Of a DNA stretch of 64,000 nt, positions 16,212 through 24,155 are shown one piece after another (the first letter of the stretch is position 1; each line of letters begins with the position of its first letter). This DNA comes from Acidimicrobiia bacterium. GTDB lineage: Bacteria; Actinomycetota; Acidimicrobiia; Acidimicrobiales; Bin134. The notes beneath the pieces were generated by a model, which saw only the letters and a program-made list of their open reading frames with translations, had not been told where the DNA came from and ran no database searches. Made by a program: the position numbers and the translations under genes. The stretch spans positions 62,001-126,000 of the forward strand of contig JAJEGM010000032.1 of assembly GCA_022819825.1 (NCBI GenBank), given 5' to 3'.

Positions 16212-17132
16212 ATGAAGGCCAAGCGCACGACTCAACTGATCGCCACCATCGGTCTGGCGCTCGCTCTTCTCTTTGCCGCCGGCTGCGGTGGTGGTGCAGA
16301 TGAGGAGCAAATCGCCGTGGTGGGGGCTGAACCGGATGCAACGGCCTCTAGCACCACCCCACCGTCTCCCGAAACGGCGACATCAGCGACCGCGGTAGCA
16401 ACCCCCACCGTTGACCCCGACGCCAATGCCTCGGTCACGGGCACGGTCACCTACCGAGAGCGGATCGCGCTATCTCCCGGTGCGGTTGTCACCGTGCAGC
16501 TTCGAGACACGTCTCTCATGGATGTGGCCTCTGAGCTGATTGCCGAGCAGGTCATCACCAATCCGGGGCAGGTGCCCATCGCGTTCGAGGTGTACTACAA
16601 CAAGGACGACATCAACCCCCGAAACACCTATTCCATCCAAGCCCGGATCACCGAGTCCGACGGCCGCCTGGCCTTCATCAACGACACCGCCTACGACGTG
16701 ATCACCCGGGGCAACCCCACCCGAGTCGACATGGTTCTGGTGATCGTCCAGCCGCCGCCCGACCCCACTGGCGAGTGGAACGAGGAGAACTCCCGCCAAT
16801 ATGTGGAAGAAGAGGTCGAAGTGATCGGGGCCGAAGTAGTGGAGTATCACCCCGAGGTGATCTTGCTAGTGGACCACTACCAGTCCACCGTTGAGAACTG
16901 CGTCCGCCGGGGCAGCCAGTCGTTCGAGATCATCGGCTCGGACATTCACGCCACCATCACCCTGACCGTCCCGCCGCCCACCCCATGGGCCATCGACTGC
17001 GACGCAGAAAGGGTCGTGGTTGAAGAGGTGATCCGCTTCGGCGACGCCCTCACCCCCGGCCAGACCTACCGGGTGTTCGTCAACGGCACCGAGACCACCA
17101 CCTTCACCGCCCCCCTGGCCGACACCCGGTAG
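16212..17132 (+). CDS. Lipoprotein with YbaY/YscW-like domain
   Basis: A 306-residue secreted lipoprotein. The signal peptide has a charged N-terminus, a hydrophobic core and lipobox LLFAAGC, with lipidated C25; a Thr/Pro/Ala-rich linker follows to about residue 75. The region NASVTGTVTYRERIALSPGAVVTVQLRDTSLMDVASELIAEQ to about 185 matches the YbaY family, known in some cases as pilotin-like or surface lipoproteins. The C-terminal 100 residues form an extra unassigned part with cysteines at VENCVRRG and AIDCDAE that could pair in a disulphide. It stands 100 bp after the DUF1295 gene and converges with the agmatinase gene. Confidence 0.75.
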   Translation: MKAKRTTQLIATIGLALALLFAAGCGGGADEEQIAVVGAEPDATASSTTPPSPETATSATAVATPTVDPDANASVTGTVTYRERIALSPGAVVTVQLRDTSLMDVASELIAEQVITNPGQVPIAFEVYYNKDDINPRNTYSIQARITESDGRLAFINDTAYDVITRGNPTRVDMVLVIVQPPPDPTGEWNEENSRQYVEEEVEVIGAEVVEYHPEVILLVDHYQSTVENCVRRGSQSFEIIGSDIHATITLTVPPPTPWAIDCDAERVVVEEVIRFGDALTPGQTYRVFVNGTETTTFTAPLADTR

Positions 17133-17142
17133 AAGAAGTCGC

Positions 17143-18084
17143 TCAGTCTGAGTACCGCACCCCTGGCAACACGCACAGCATCTCGAACAGCAGGTTGGCG
17201 GCGGTTAGGGCGGTGGCGCCGGTGGGGTCGTAGATGGGGGCTACCTCTACGAGTTCGCAGCCCACTAAATCGAGGCCCCGGCAGCCTCGGATGATCTCCA
17301 GGGCTTGGGGCGCGGTGAGCCCGCCGATCTCCGGGGTGCCGGTACCGGGGGCGAAGGCGGGGTCGAGGGCGTCGATGTCGAAGCTGACATAGACGGGGCC
17401 GCCGCCTACCTTGTCGCGCACCTCGGACATGAGCGGTTCCAGCGAGCGGCTCCAGCACTCCTCCACCTGCACTACTCGGAAGCCCTGCTCGCGAGACCAG
17501 TCGAAGTCGTCGGCGGCATAGCCGGTGCCCCGCACCCCGATCTGGGCCACTCGGTGGGTGTCGAGCAGCCCTTCTTCCACTGCCCGGCGAAACGGTGTGC
17601 CGTGGGCGATGGCCTCGCCGAACATGTGGTCGTTGATGTCGGTGTGGGCGTCCACGTGGATCAGCCCCAGCGGACCGTGCTTTTTCCGCATGGCCCGCAT
17701 GATGGGCAGGGCCATGGTGTGGTCGCCCCCCATCGACACGATGATCACATCGTGCTGGAGCAGATCGTCGTAGAAGGCCTCGATGCGGGCCACTGCGTCG
17801 GCCAGGTTGTAGGGGTTGGTGGCCACGTCGCCGATGTCATCGATGCGCAGGCTGTCGAACGGCGCCGCCCTAGTAGCCATGTTGTAGGGCCGGATTAGCA
17901 CCGACTCGTTTCGGATTCCCCTCGGACCGAAGCGAGCCCCCGGCCGGTTGGACGTGCCGATGTCTATCGGCACGCCCACGACGGCGACATCAAGATCGGC
18001 CGCCGCCGACCGGCCGGGAAGCCGCATGAAGGTGGCGATGCCCGCGAAGCGGGGCATCTGATTGCCCCCGAGGGGTTGAGGCAT
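17143..18084 (-). CDS. Agmatinase/arginase (ureohydrolase) family enzyme
   Basis: A 313-residue ureohydrolase, which uses a two-manganese site to remove urea from guanidino compounds such as agmatine (giving putrescine). The metal ligands are all present: His in MGGDHT, Asp-x-His-x-Asp in DAHTD and Asp-x-Asp in SFDIDALDP. A GTG three codons upstream exists, but the ATG at 18084 has AAGGTGG five bases before it and is preferred. It lies 45 bp after potD on the same strand, as the last gene of the polyamine operon, which favours agmatinase over guanidinobutyrase or arginase. Substrate choice is inferred from context. Confidence 0.88.
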   Translation of the reverse strand: MPQPLGGNQMPRFAGIATFMRLPGRSAAADLDVAVVGVPIDIGTSNRPGARFGPRGIRNESVLIRPYNMATRAAPFDSLRIDDIGDVATNPYNLADAVARIEAFYDDLLQHDVIIVSMGGDHTMALPIMRAMRKKHGPLGLIHVDAHTDINDHMFGEAIAHGTPFRRAVEEGLLDTHRVAQIGVRGTGYAADDFDWSREQGFRVVQVEECWSRSLEPLMSEVRDKVGGGPVYVSFDIDALDPAFAPGTGTPEIGGLTAPQALEIIRGCRGLDLVGCELVEVAPIYDPTGATALTAANLLFEMLCVLPGVRYSD

Positions 18085-18128
18085 GTCTGCCACCTTAGGA
18101 CTCCAGTACGCCTACTGGCCCGAGGCGA

Positions 18129-19232
18129 TCAGCCCTTGGCCTCGATGAAGGCGTCGGAGAACTTAACCTCGAAGTCGCCAGTGTCCTGGATCTCCTCCAA
18201 GATCTCCACCGGGGCCACCCCAGGCGTGCTGAGGAAGTCTTGGAGGTCTTCGTCCAGCCCGCCGAACGCGGCTGCATTGGGAGTGGAGTAGTAGTTCCAG
18301 TTCGACAGAGCCGCGCCCTGTTCGGCGGTGAGCAGCCAGTTGATGAACGTGTGAGCGGTACACGGGCTGCCGGCGTCGAACGGAATCGCCATGTTGTCAA
18401 TCCAGCGGGTACCGCCCTCGTCGGGCACGAAGTACACGTAGCGCGACGGGTCGTCGGTCTCCAGGAACTGGGTGAACATGTCGCCCGAGTAGCCGTGGGC
18501 GATCACCGTCTCACCGGTGGTGAGGAACTCATCGGCCGAGTCGGTGTTGAACGCCGCCAGGCGGCCTCGGGCGCTGGCCACCAGATCGGTGGCCTCCTCC
18601 AGCTCGCCCTCGTCGGTGGAGTTCAGCGAGTAGCCCAGATACTTGAGGGCTGCGCCGATCGTCTCCCGGGGATCGTTGAGCAGCGAGATCGAGCCGCTGT
18701 GCTCATCGGCGATGGCCGGATCGAAGATCAGACCCCAGGTGCGGGGGAAGTCGGTGCCCACCGCCTCGGTGTCCACCGCGATGCCGGTGGTGCCCCACTG
18801 GTAGGGAACCGAATAGTCGCCCGCCGGGTCGTAGATCAGGTTCCGGAAGTCGCTTGAGATGTTGGCGATGTTGGGAATGGCGTCCTTGTTCAACGGCTGA
18901 ACGGTCCCGCCGGCGATGAGGATGGCCACCATGTAGTCCGACGGCACGATCAGGTCGTAGCCCGAATTGCCGGCAGCCACAATGGGCTGCATGGCCTCGT
19001 TGGAGTCGTAGACGTCCATGGTTACGCTCACATCGAACTCGTCTGAGAACGCGGCGAGCTGCTCCTCGTCGATGTACTCGGCCCAGTTGAAGATGTTGAG
19101 GTTGCCATCGGTCTCGTTCACCTCGCAGTCGGCGATTTCACCTCCGTCATCGTCGTCATTGCCGCACGCTGCGGCTGCCAGCGCGAAGGCCAGAAGCACA
19201 GAGAGCAGCCAGAACAGTTTCTTGTTTCTCAT
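18129..19232 (-). CDS. potD: Polyamine ABC transporter substrate-binding lipoprotein PotD-like
   Basis: A 367-residue periplasmic-type binding protein anchored as a lipoprotein (lipobox ALAAAAC, C23), followed by an Asp-rich stretch. NLNIFNWAEYIDEEQLAAF is the classical opening of the spermidine/putrescine-binding fold; GYDLIVPSDYM and PYQWGTTGIAVD complete the ligand cleft. Its ATG overlaps the stop of potC by four bases; GAGGGG precedes it. It delivers putrescine or spermidine to PotBC. The upstream reading of the same frame is out of phase with potC and is not real. Confidence 0.92.
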   Translation of the reverse strand: MRNKKLFWLLSVLLAFALAAAACGNDDDDGGEIADCEVNETDGNLNIFNWAEYIDEEQLAAFSDEFDVSVTMDVYDSNEAMQPIVAAGNSGYDLIVPSDYMVAILIAGGTVQPLNKDAIPNIANISSDFRNLIYDPAGDYSVPYQWGTTGIAVDTEAVGTDFPRTWGLIFDPAIADEHSGSISLLNDPRETIGAALKYLGYSLNSTDEGELEEATDLVASARGRLAAFNTDSADEFLTTGETVIAHGYSGDMFTQFLETDDPSRYVYFVPDEGGTRWIDNMAIPFDAGSPCTAHTFINWLLTAEQGAALSNWNYYSTPNAAAFGGLDEDLQDFLSTPGVAPVEILEEIQDTGDFEVKFSDAFIEAKG

Positions 19233-20143
19233 TGGTTTATCCCCTCTTTGATTTGGGTGTTGGTTGTGGATGGAGCTGACACGGCCTGGCGGGCGGCGCG
19301 CAGCGATGGGCGCCCGCCGCGGCCGCTGAACTGCTGGAAGGCCAGCGACAAGGCGACGAGGATGACCGATGCGGCCAACATGAGCACCGAGGTGGCGTTG
19401 ATCAGCGGGGTGACTCCCCGGCGGATGAGGCCGAACACGAACACCGGAAGGGTGGTGGCGCCGGGGCCGGCGGCGAACTGGGTGATGACCACGTCGTCGA
19501 GCGACAGGGTGAGGGCCAACAGGGCCCCGCCCGCCACGCCGGGCACGATCTGGGGGAAGGTCACATAGCGGAACGTCTTCCACCGAGTGGCGTAGAGGTC
19601 TAAGGCGGCCTCCTCCAACACCTCGCTCATACCCGCCAGTCGGGCCCGCACCACCACCGACACGAAGCTGATGTTGAAGGCGATGTGGCTGATGGTGATG
19701 GAGCCGAGCCCCTTCTGGGCGTCCCAGCCGAACACCGACTCGAGAATGTCGAAGAACTCGGCGAAGAACAGCAGCATCATCACCGCCATGGTCACGTCGG
19801 GGATGATGATCGGGAGATAGAGCAGGGCGTCGAACACCTTGCGTCCCCTGAACTTGAAGCGCTCCAGGGCCAAGGCGGCCAGCGTGCCCAGTACCACCGA
19901 GATGACGGTGGACAGCAGGGCCACCCGCACCGACACCCACACCGCGTTCTGGAGCTGGCTGTGCTCGACGAAGTCCTGGTACCACTCCAGCGTGAAACCG
20001 CCCCACCGGCCCACATTGCGGTCGTCGCTGAACGAGAACACGATCAGCACGAAGATGGGGGCGAAGAAGAACAGGTAGACCAGCCAGGAGTGGGCCGTTA
20101 GAGCGATCTTGGTGGTGCCCCGGGGCTGGACCGTGCTGCTCAT
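19229..20143 (-). CDS. potC: Polyamine ABC transporter permease PotC-like
   Basis: A 304-residue inner-membrane permease with about six helices. The cytoplasmic EAA loop reads EEAALDLYATRWKTFRYVTFPQIVPGV and docks the PotA ATPase. GGFTLEWYQDF in the first periplasmic loop is typical of PotC/YdcV proteins. Start ATG 20143 and stop overlap potB and potD by four bases each, so translation is likely coupled. The C-terminal 30 residues after the last helix are Arg/Ser-rich and longer than usual. Confidence 0.92.
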   Translation of the reverse strand: MSSTVQPRGTTKIALTAHSWLVYLFFFAPIFVLIVFSFSDDRNVGRWGGFTLEWYQDFVEHSQLQNAVWVSVRVALLSTVISVVLGTLAALALERFKFRGRKVFDALLYLPIIIPDVTMAVMMLLFFAEFFDILESVFGWDAQKGLGSITISHIAFNISFVSVVVRARLAGMSEVLEEAALDLYATRWKTFRYVTFPQIVPGVAGGALLALTLSLDDVVITQFAAGPGATTLPVFVFGLIRRGVTPLINATSVLMLAASVILVALSLAFQQFSGRGGRPSLRAARQAVSAPSTTNTQIKEGINQ

Positions 20144-21051
20144 AGGTTCCGGCCCCCAGTTCGGAAGTACACCAGGGTGGCCACCAGCATCACCGCCATC
20201 AGCACGAACGACAGCGACGCCCCCACGGGCCAATTCCTCGCCGTAAGGAATTGGGTGACGATGTAGGAGCCGAGCAGCGTGGTCTTGGCCCCACCCAGGA
20301 TCTCGGGGGTCACGTAGGCGCCCAGGCTGGGCACGAACACCAGGATCGACCCGGCGATCACCCCGGGCATCGACAGCGGGAGCAGGACCCGCCGAAACGT
20401 CTGGAAGCCCGATGCATAGAGGTCGCGGCTGGCCTCTACCAGGCTGAGGTCGATGCGCTCGATCGACGCATAAAGGGGCAGCACCATGAACGGCAAGAAG
20501 CCGTAGACCAGCCCGATCACCACCGCAGAGGTTGTGAACAGCAGCTCCCGCTCTCCCAGGCCGAGGGCCTCGGAGATGTTGGTAAACAGCCCGTCGTTGC
20601 CCAACAGCACCCGCCAGGCGTAGTTGCGCACCAAGAAGTTGGTCCAGAACGGGATCATCACGAACACCAGCATCAGGTTGCGGACCAGGGGGGTGCGGGT
20701 GGCGATGAAGTAGGCGAACGGGTAGGCCACCACTAAGCAGATCAGCGTGGTGAGGATGGCCAGCCACAGCGACCGGAACAAGATGTCCCGGACGATGGGC
20801 TCGCCCAGCTTGCGGTAGGCGTCGAGGTTCCAGCCCGACAGGTCGGTTCCGCCAAATCGGTTCCGGGTAGCGAACGAGTAGATCATCACGATCCCCAGCG
20901 GGACGGCGAAGAACAGCACCAGGTAGGCGTAGGCCGGGAGTGACAGCAGAAAGCCCCGGCGAGACGCGGCCCGCTCAGCGGCCTTCTCGAACTCGGGAGT
21001 GGCGACGGCCGCTTCCTCGAGCCACTCGGGCCGGTCGGCGACCATCGTCAT
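20140..21051 (-). CDS. potB: Polyamine ABC transporter permease PotB-like
   Basis: A 303-residue permease, partner of PotC. After a charged cytoplasmic N-terminus of about 33 residues come six predicted helices; the EAA loop is VEASRDLYASGFQTFRRVLLPLSMPGV and FWTNFLVRNYAWRVLLG is the classical PotB/YdcU signature. Overlaps with potA and potC by four bases. Confidence 0.92.
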   Translation of the reverse strand: MTMVADRPEWLEEAAVATPEFEKAAERAASRRGFLLSLPAYAYLVLFFAVPLGIVMIYSFATRNRFGGTDLSGWNLDAYRKLGEPIVRDILFRSLWLAILTTLICLVVAYPFAYFIATRTPLVRNLMLVFVMIPFWTNFLVRNYAWRVLLGNDGLFTNISEALGLGERELLFTTSAVVIGLVYGFLPFMVLPLYASIERIDLSLVEASRDLYASGFQTFRRVLLPLSMPGVIAGSILVFVPSLGAYVTPEILGGAKTTLLGSYIVTQFLTARNWPVGASLSFVLMAVMLVATLVYFRTGGRNL

Positions 21052-22142
21052 GCCCGCACCACCGAGATAGCGTCGAGCGTCCAGGACACCGCGACTTCCT
21101 CGCCAACGTGGGGCCGGTATCCGCCGGGCTGGTTCTCTCGGCGGACCTCAAGCCGAGCCCAGCCCAGTACCACCGTGTACACCAGGGCGTTGCCCAGATA
21201 GGTCACGCTCTCCAGGCGGCCCACCACCGATTGCTGGTCGGCGGGTACCTCTTCGGGCGGGTGCATCCCGGCCCGCTCCGGTCGCAGGCACACCGCCACC
21301 CGGGTGCCGACGGGGAGGTCCGACTTGCCGGGGATGTGGACCCCATTGGCCAGGCACACCGTGTCGTTCGACACCACCGAGGCGTCGAGCAGGTTGGTCT
21401 GGCCGATGAAGTTGGCCACGAAGCGGTTCACTGGGTGCTCGTAGATCTCCGCGGGAGTGCCAACCTGGAGGAGCTCGCCCTCGTTCATCACCCCGATCCG
21501 GTCGGCCATGGTCAGGGCCTCTTCTTGGTCGTGGGTGACGAACACGAAGGTGATGCCCACCTCGCGCTGGAGCGCCTTGAGCTCGCCCTGCATCTCTTGG
21601 CGGAGCTTGAGATCGAGGGCCCCCAGCGGCTCGTCGAGCAGCAGCACCTTGGGCCGGTTGACCAGCGCCCGGGCCAGCGCCACCCGCTGGCGCTGACCTC
21701 CCGAAAGCTGCTGGGAACGGCGCTGCTCTAAGCCTTCGAGACGCACCAGGCTGATCGCCTCTTGGACTCGGCCGGCGATCTCCTGCTTGGCCACCCGCTG
21801 CATCTTGAGCCCGAACGCCACGTTGGCCTCCACCGTCATGTGGGGGAAAAGGGCGTAGTCCTGGAAGACGGTGTTCACCGGGCGCTTGTTGGGCGGGAGC
21901 GTGCCGGCCTCGTCGCCGAAGATCTTGAGGCTGCCCTCGGTGGGGAACTCCAGTCCGGCAACCATGCGCAGGGTGGTGGTCTTGCCGCACCCCGACGGCC
22001 CGAGCAGGGCGAAGAACTCGCCGTCGGCGATTTCCAGGTCCACGTTGTCCACCGCCACCACCGACCCGAAGCGCTTGGTGATGGCGGTGAGCTTCACCGC
22101 CGCGATCTGCTCGCTCACCTGATGATCCCCCCGGTCGCTCAT
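21048..22142 (-). CDS. potA: Polyamine ABC transporter ATPase PotA-like
   Basis: A 364-residue ATPase powering the PotBCD importer. Walker A is GPSGCGKTT, Q-loop TVFQDYALFPHM, signature LSGGQRQRVALARAL, Walker B VLLLDEPLGALD and H-loop FVTHDQEEA; the C-terminal 120 residues form the TOBE domain. The ATG at 22142 shares its A with the TGA of the Lrp gene (TGATG). A GTG at 22118 with GGGGGG eight bases upstream is an alternative start eight codons later. Confidence 0.93.
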   Translation of the reverse strand: MSDRGDHQVSEQIAAVKLTAITKRFGSVVAVDNVDLEIADGEFFALLGPSGCGKTTTLRMVAGLEFPTEGSLKIFGDEAGTLPPNKRPVNTVFQDYALFPHMTVEANVAFGLKMQRVAKQEIAGRVQEAISLVRLEGLEQRRSQQLSGGQRQRVALARALVNRPKVLLLDEPLGALDLKLRQEMQGELKALQREVGITFVFVTHDQEEALTMADRIGVMNEGELLQVGTPAEIYEHPVNRFVANFIGQTNLLDASVVSNDTVCLANGVHIPGKSDLPVGTRVAVCLRPERAGMHPPEEVPADQQSVVGRLESVTYLGNALVYTVVLGWARLEVRRENQPGGYRPHVGEEVAVSWTLDAISVVRA

Positions 22143-22600
22143 CAGCCGGTGCCCCAGCTGTAGGTCTGCTTGACCAGGCGCAGATAGTTCAGCGTCTCCA
22201 GGGTGACCACGCCGGGAATGGCCCGGATGCGGTCGTTCACCACCGACATGAAGGCATCGCTGTCGGAGCACACGATTTCGGCGATGATGTCGAACCGCCC
22301 GGCCACGATGATCACGTACTCGGCCTCGCTGATCTCGGCGATGGCGTCGGCCACGCACCGGGCGTCTCCCGTCACCGAGACCCCCACCAGGGCTTGATAG
22401 CCCAATCCCAGCGCCACCGGGTCGGTCACCGCCACCACCTGGATGACTCCCCGCTCGATCAGCCGGTTGACCCGCTGGCGGGTGGCGGCCTGCGACAGCC
22501 CGACCAGCGGCGCGAGCTGCGCGTGGGGCAGGCGCCCGTCGATCTGGAGTTCGCGGATGATGGCCTTGTCGATGTCGTCGAGATCGAATACCGCGGTCAT
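22142..22600 (-). CDS. Lrp/AsnC family transcriptional regulator
   Basis: A 152-residue regulator with an N-terminal winged helix-turn-helix (DLDDIDKAIIRELQIDGRLPHAQLAPLVGLSQAATRQRVNRLIERG) and a C-terminal RAM/AsnC ligand-binding domain (about 65-150). Proteins of this type sense an amino acid or related small molecule and form octamers on DNA. It lies inside the polyamine operon between the aminotransferase (15-bp gap) and potA, so it probably controls this operon and perhaps the divergent aldehyde dehydrogenase operon through the 181-bp region at 23975-24155. Confidence 0.9.
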   Translation of the reverse strand: MTAVFDLDDIDKAIIRELQIDGRLPHAQLAPLVGLSQAATRQRVNRLIERGVIQVVAVTDPVALGLGYQALVGVSVTGDARCVADAIAEISEAEYVIIVAGRFDIIAEIVCSDSDAFMSVVNDRIRAIPGVVTLETLNYLRLVKQTYSWGTG

Positions 22601-22615
22601 CTACTCACTCGCCCC

Positions 22616-23974
22616 CTATACCCGGGCCTGGGCCTCGGTCAGCGCAGTGCGCAAGATCTGGTTGATGCGTTCGAACTCGTCGGGTCCGGCGATCAGCGGC
22701 GGAGAGAGCTGGATCACCGGCTCGCCCCGGTCGTCGGCCCGGCAGATCAGCCCTAAATCGAGAAGTCGATTGGTGAGGAAGCCCCGCAACAGCGATTCGG
22801 ATTCCTCGGCCGAGAACGACTCCTTGGTGTCGCGGTCTTTCACCAGCTCGATCCCGTAGAAGTAGCCCATGCCCCGCACCTCGCCGACGATGGGCAGATC
22901 GGCCAGATCATCCAGGGCAGCTCGGAACGCGGCCTCGTTGGCCTGGACGTGGGCGAGGAGGTGCTCCTTCTCGAAGACGTCGAGATTGGCCATCGCCACC
23001 GCGCAGCTCACCGGGTGCCCGGCAAAGGTGAACCCGTGCAGAAACGACTCGTCGGTGCCTACGAACGGCTCGGCGATGCGGTCGCTGGCGATCATGGCCC
23101 CTAGCGGCGCGTAGCCCGATGTCAGGCCCTTGGCGCAGGTGATCATGTCGGGCACGTAGTCGAGCCGCTCTGATCCGAACATGCTGCCCAGGCGTCCGAA
23201 CGCGCAGATCACCTCGTCGGACACCAGCAGGATCCCGTATCGGTCGCAGATCTCGCGGAGCCGGGTGAAGTACCCGTCGGGCGGCACGAAGCAGCCGCCG
23301 GAGTTCTGCACCGGCTCTATGAACACCGCCGCCACCGTCTCGGGCCCTTCTCGCAAGATGGCCTGTTCGATGTCGTCGGCACAGGCCAGCGTGCAGGCAT
23401 CGCACGCCGCGCACAGTTCGCAGCGGTATCGGTTGGTGTTGGCGGCGTGGCTCACACCGGGCACCAGCGGCTCGAAAGGCTCCCGTATCTCGCTCAACCC
23501 AGTTATGGACAGCGCCCCCAGGGAAGTGCCGTGGTACGAGAGATCGCGGCTGACCACCTTGTGGCGCTCGGGCTGGCCGATCACCTTGAAGTACTGGCGG
23601 GCCAGCTTCCAGGCCGACTCCACCGCCTCCGACCCGCCGGTGGTGAAGAACACCCGGTTCAGGTCTCCGGGAGTAAACGAGGCCAGACGGGCGGCCAACT
23701 CCACTGCTCCGGGATGGGCGTAGGTCCAGATCGGGAAGTAGCCGAGCTGTGAGGCCTGCCGTCCGGCCGCTTCGGCAAGCTCCTCTCGCCCGTGGCCCAC
23801 TTGGGACACGAAGAGGCCGGCCAATCCGTCGAGGTATTGGTTGCCTTTGGCATCCCACACGTAGCAGCCGTCGCCTCGCTCCATGATGCGCATGCGGTCG
23901 ACCGCGCTGCCGAGGCTGCTGAAGTGGCCCCACAAGTGGCGGTCGGCCAACGCGACCAGATCGTCGTGCTGCAT
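22616..23974 (-). CDS. Class III PLP-dependent aminotransferase with a cysteine cluster
   Basis: A 452-residue class III aminotransferase, a group that includes putrescine, GABA and beta-alanine transaminases. PLP residues are seen: TTGGSEAVESAWKLAR phosphate loop (111-126), DEVICAFGRLG (D253) and the Schiff-base lysine K282 in TCAKGLTSGYAPLGA. Between the N-terminal domain and the PLP region is a cysteine-rich segment with C185, C188, C191, C194 and C198; four of them fit CxxCxxCxxxC. It is the first gene of the polyamine operon and faces the aldehyde dehydrogenase, which suggests conversion of putrescine to 4-aminobutyraldehyde. Exact substrate unknown. Confidence 0.9.
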   Translation of the reverse strand: MQHDDLVALADRHLWGHFSSLGSAVDRMRIMERGDGCYVWDAKGNQYLDGLAGLFVSQVGHGREELAEAAGRQASQLGYFPIWTYAHPGAVELAARLASFTPGDLNRVFFTTGGSEAVESAWKLARQYFKVIGQPERHKVVSRDLSYHGTSLGALSITGLSEIREPFEPLVPGVSHAANTNRYRCELCAACDACTLACADDIEQAILREGPETVAAVFIEPVQNSGGCFVPPDGYFTRLREICDRYGILLVSDEVICAFGRLGSMFGSERLDYVPDMITCAKGLTSGYAPLGAMIASDRIAEPFVGTDESFLHGFTFAGHPVSCAVAMANLDVFEKEHLLAHVQANEAAFRAALDDLADLPIVGEVRGMGYFYGIELVKDRDTKESFSAEESESLLRGFLTNRLLDLGLICRADDRGEPVIQLSPPLIAGPDEFERINQILRTALTEAQARV

Positions 23975-24034
23975 CGATGGTGCCCCCTACTCCGGCTAGT
24001 GATTACCGATTTAACACCAGAAAGGCCACTAGTG

Positions 24035-24049
24035 CAACCGATTCGGTTG
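24035..24049. promoter_or_regulatory. Perfect palindrome in the divergent polyamine promoter region
   Basis: CAACCGATTCGGTTG is a perfect 7-bp inverted repeat around one base, 61 bp upstream of the aminotransferase start and 107 bp upstream of the dehydrogenase start. It is a good candidate binding site for the Lrp-family regulator or another factor acting on both operons. Confidence 0.45.
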
Positions 24050-24090
24050 TGATTTTCGATTCGACAACTAGTTTTTGCCAAAACAGGGGC

Positions 24091-24119
24091 TTGATTGTGC
24101 GGGTTTGGTGCTGCAATAT
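24091..24119 (+). promoter_or_regulatory. Candidate sigma-70-type promoter of the aldehyde dehydrogenase operon
   Basis: TTGATT (24091-24096) and CAATAT (24114-24119) are separated by 17 bases, which is the ideal spacing, and would start transcription about 30 bases before the ATG at 24156. The palindrome at 24035-24049 lies just upstream, in an activator-like position. Confidence 0.4.
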
Positions 24120-24155
24120 GAGCAAGGCAACAAAGAGTGCGGGGGTAGCAGAATC

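Noticed and set aside
19233-20006. Long fusion of PotD with upstream sequence
   Set aside because: The extension is the potC gene read out of frame; the lipoprotein signal peptide marks the true start at 19232. The same applies to the long frames before potC and potA.
23975-24155. Possible tRNA or small gene in the divergent polyamine region
   Set aside because: No cloverleaf can be drawn and no frame has coding features; palindromes and promoter elements explain it better.
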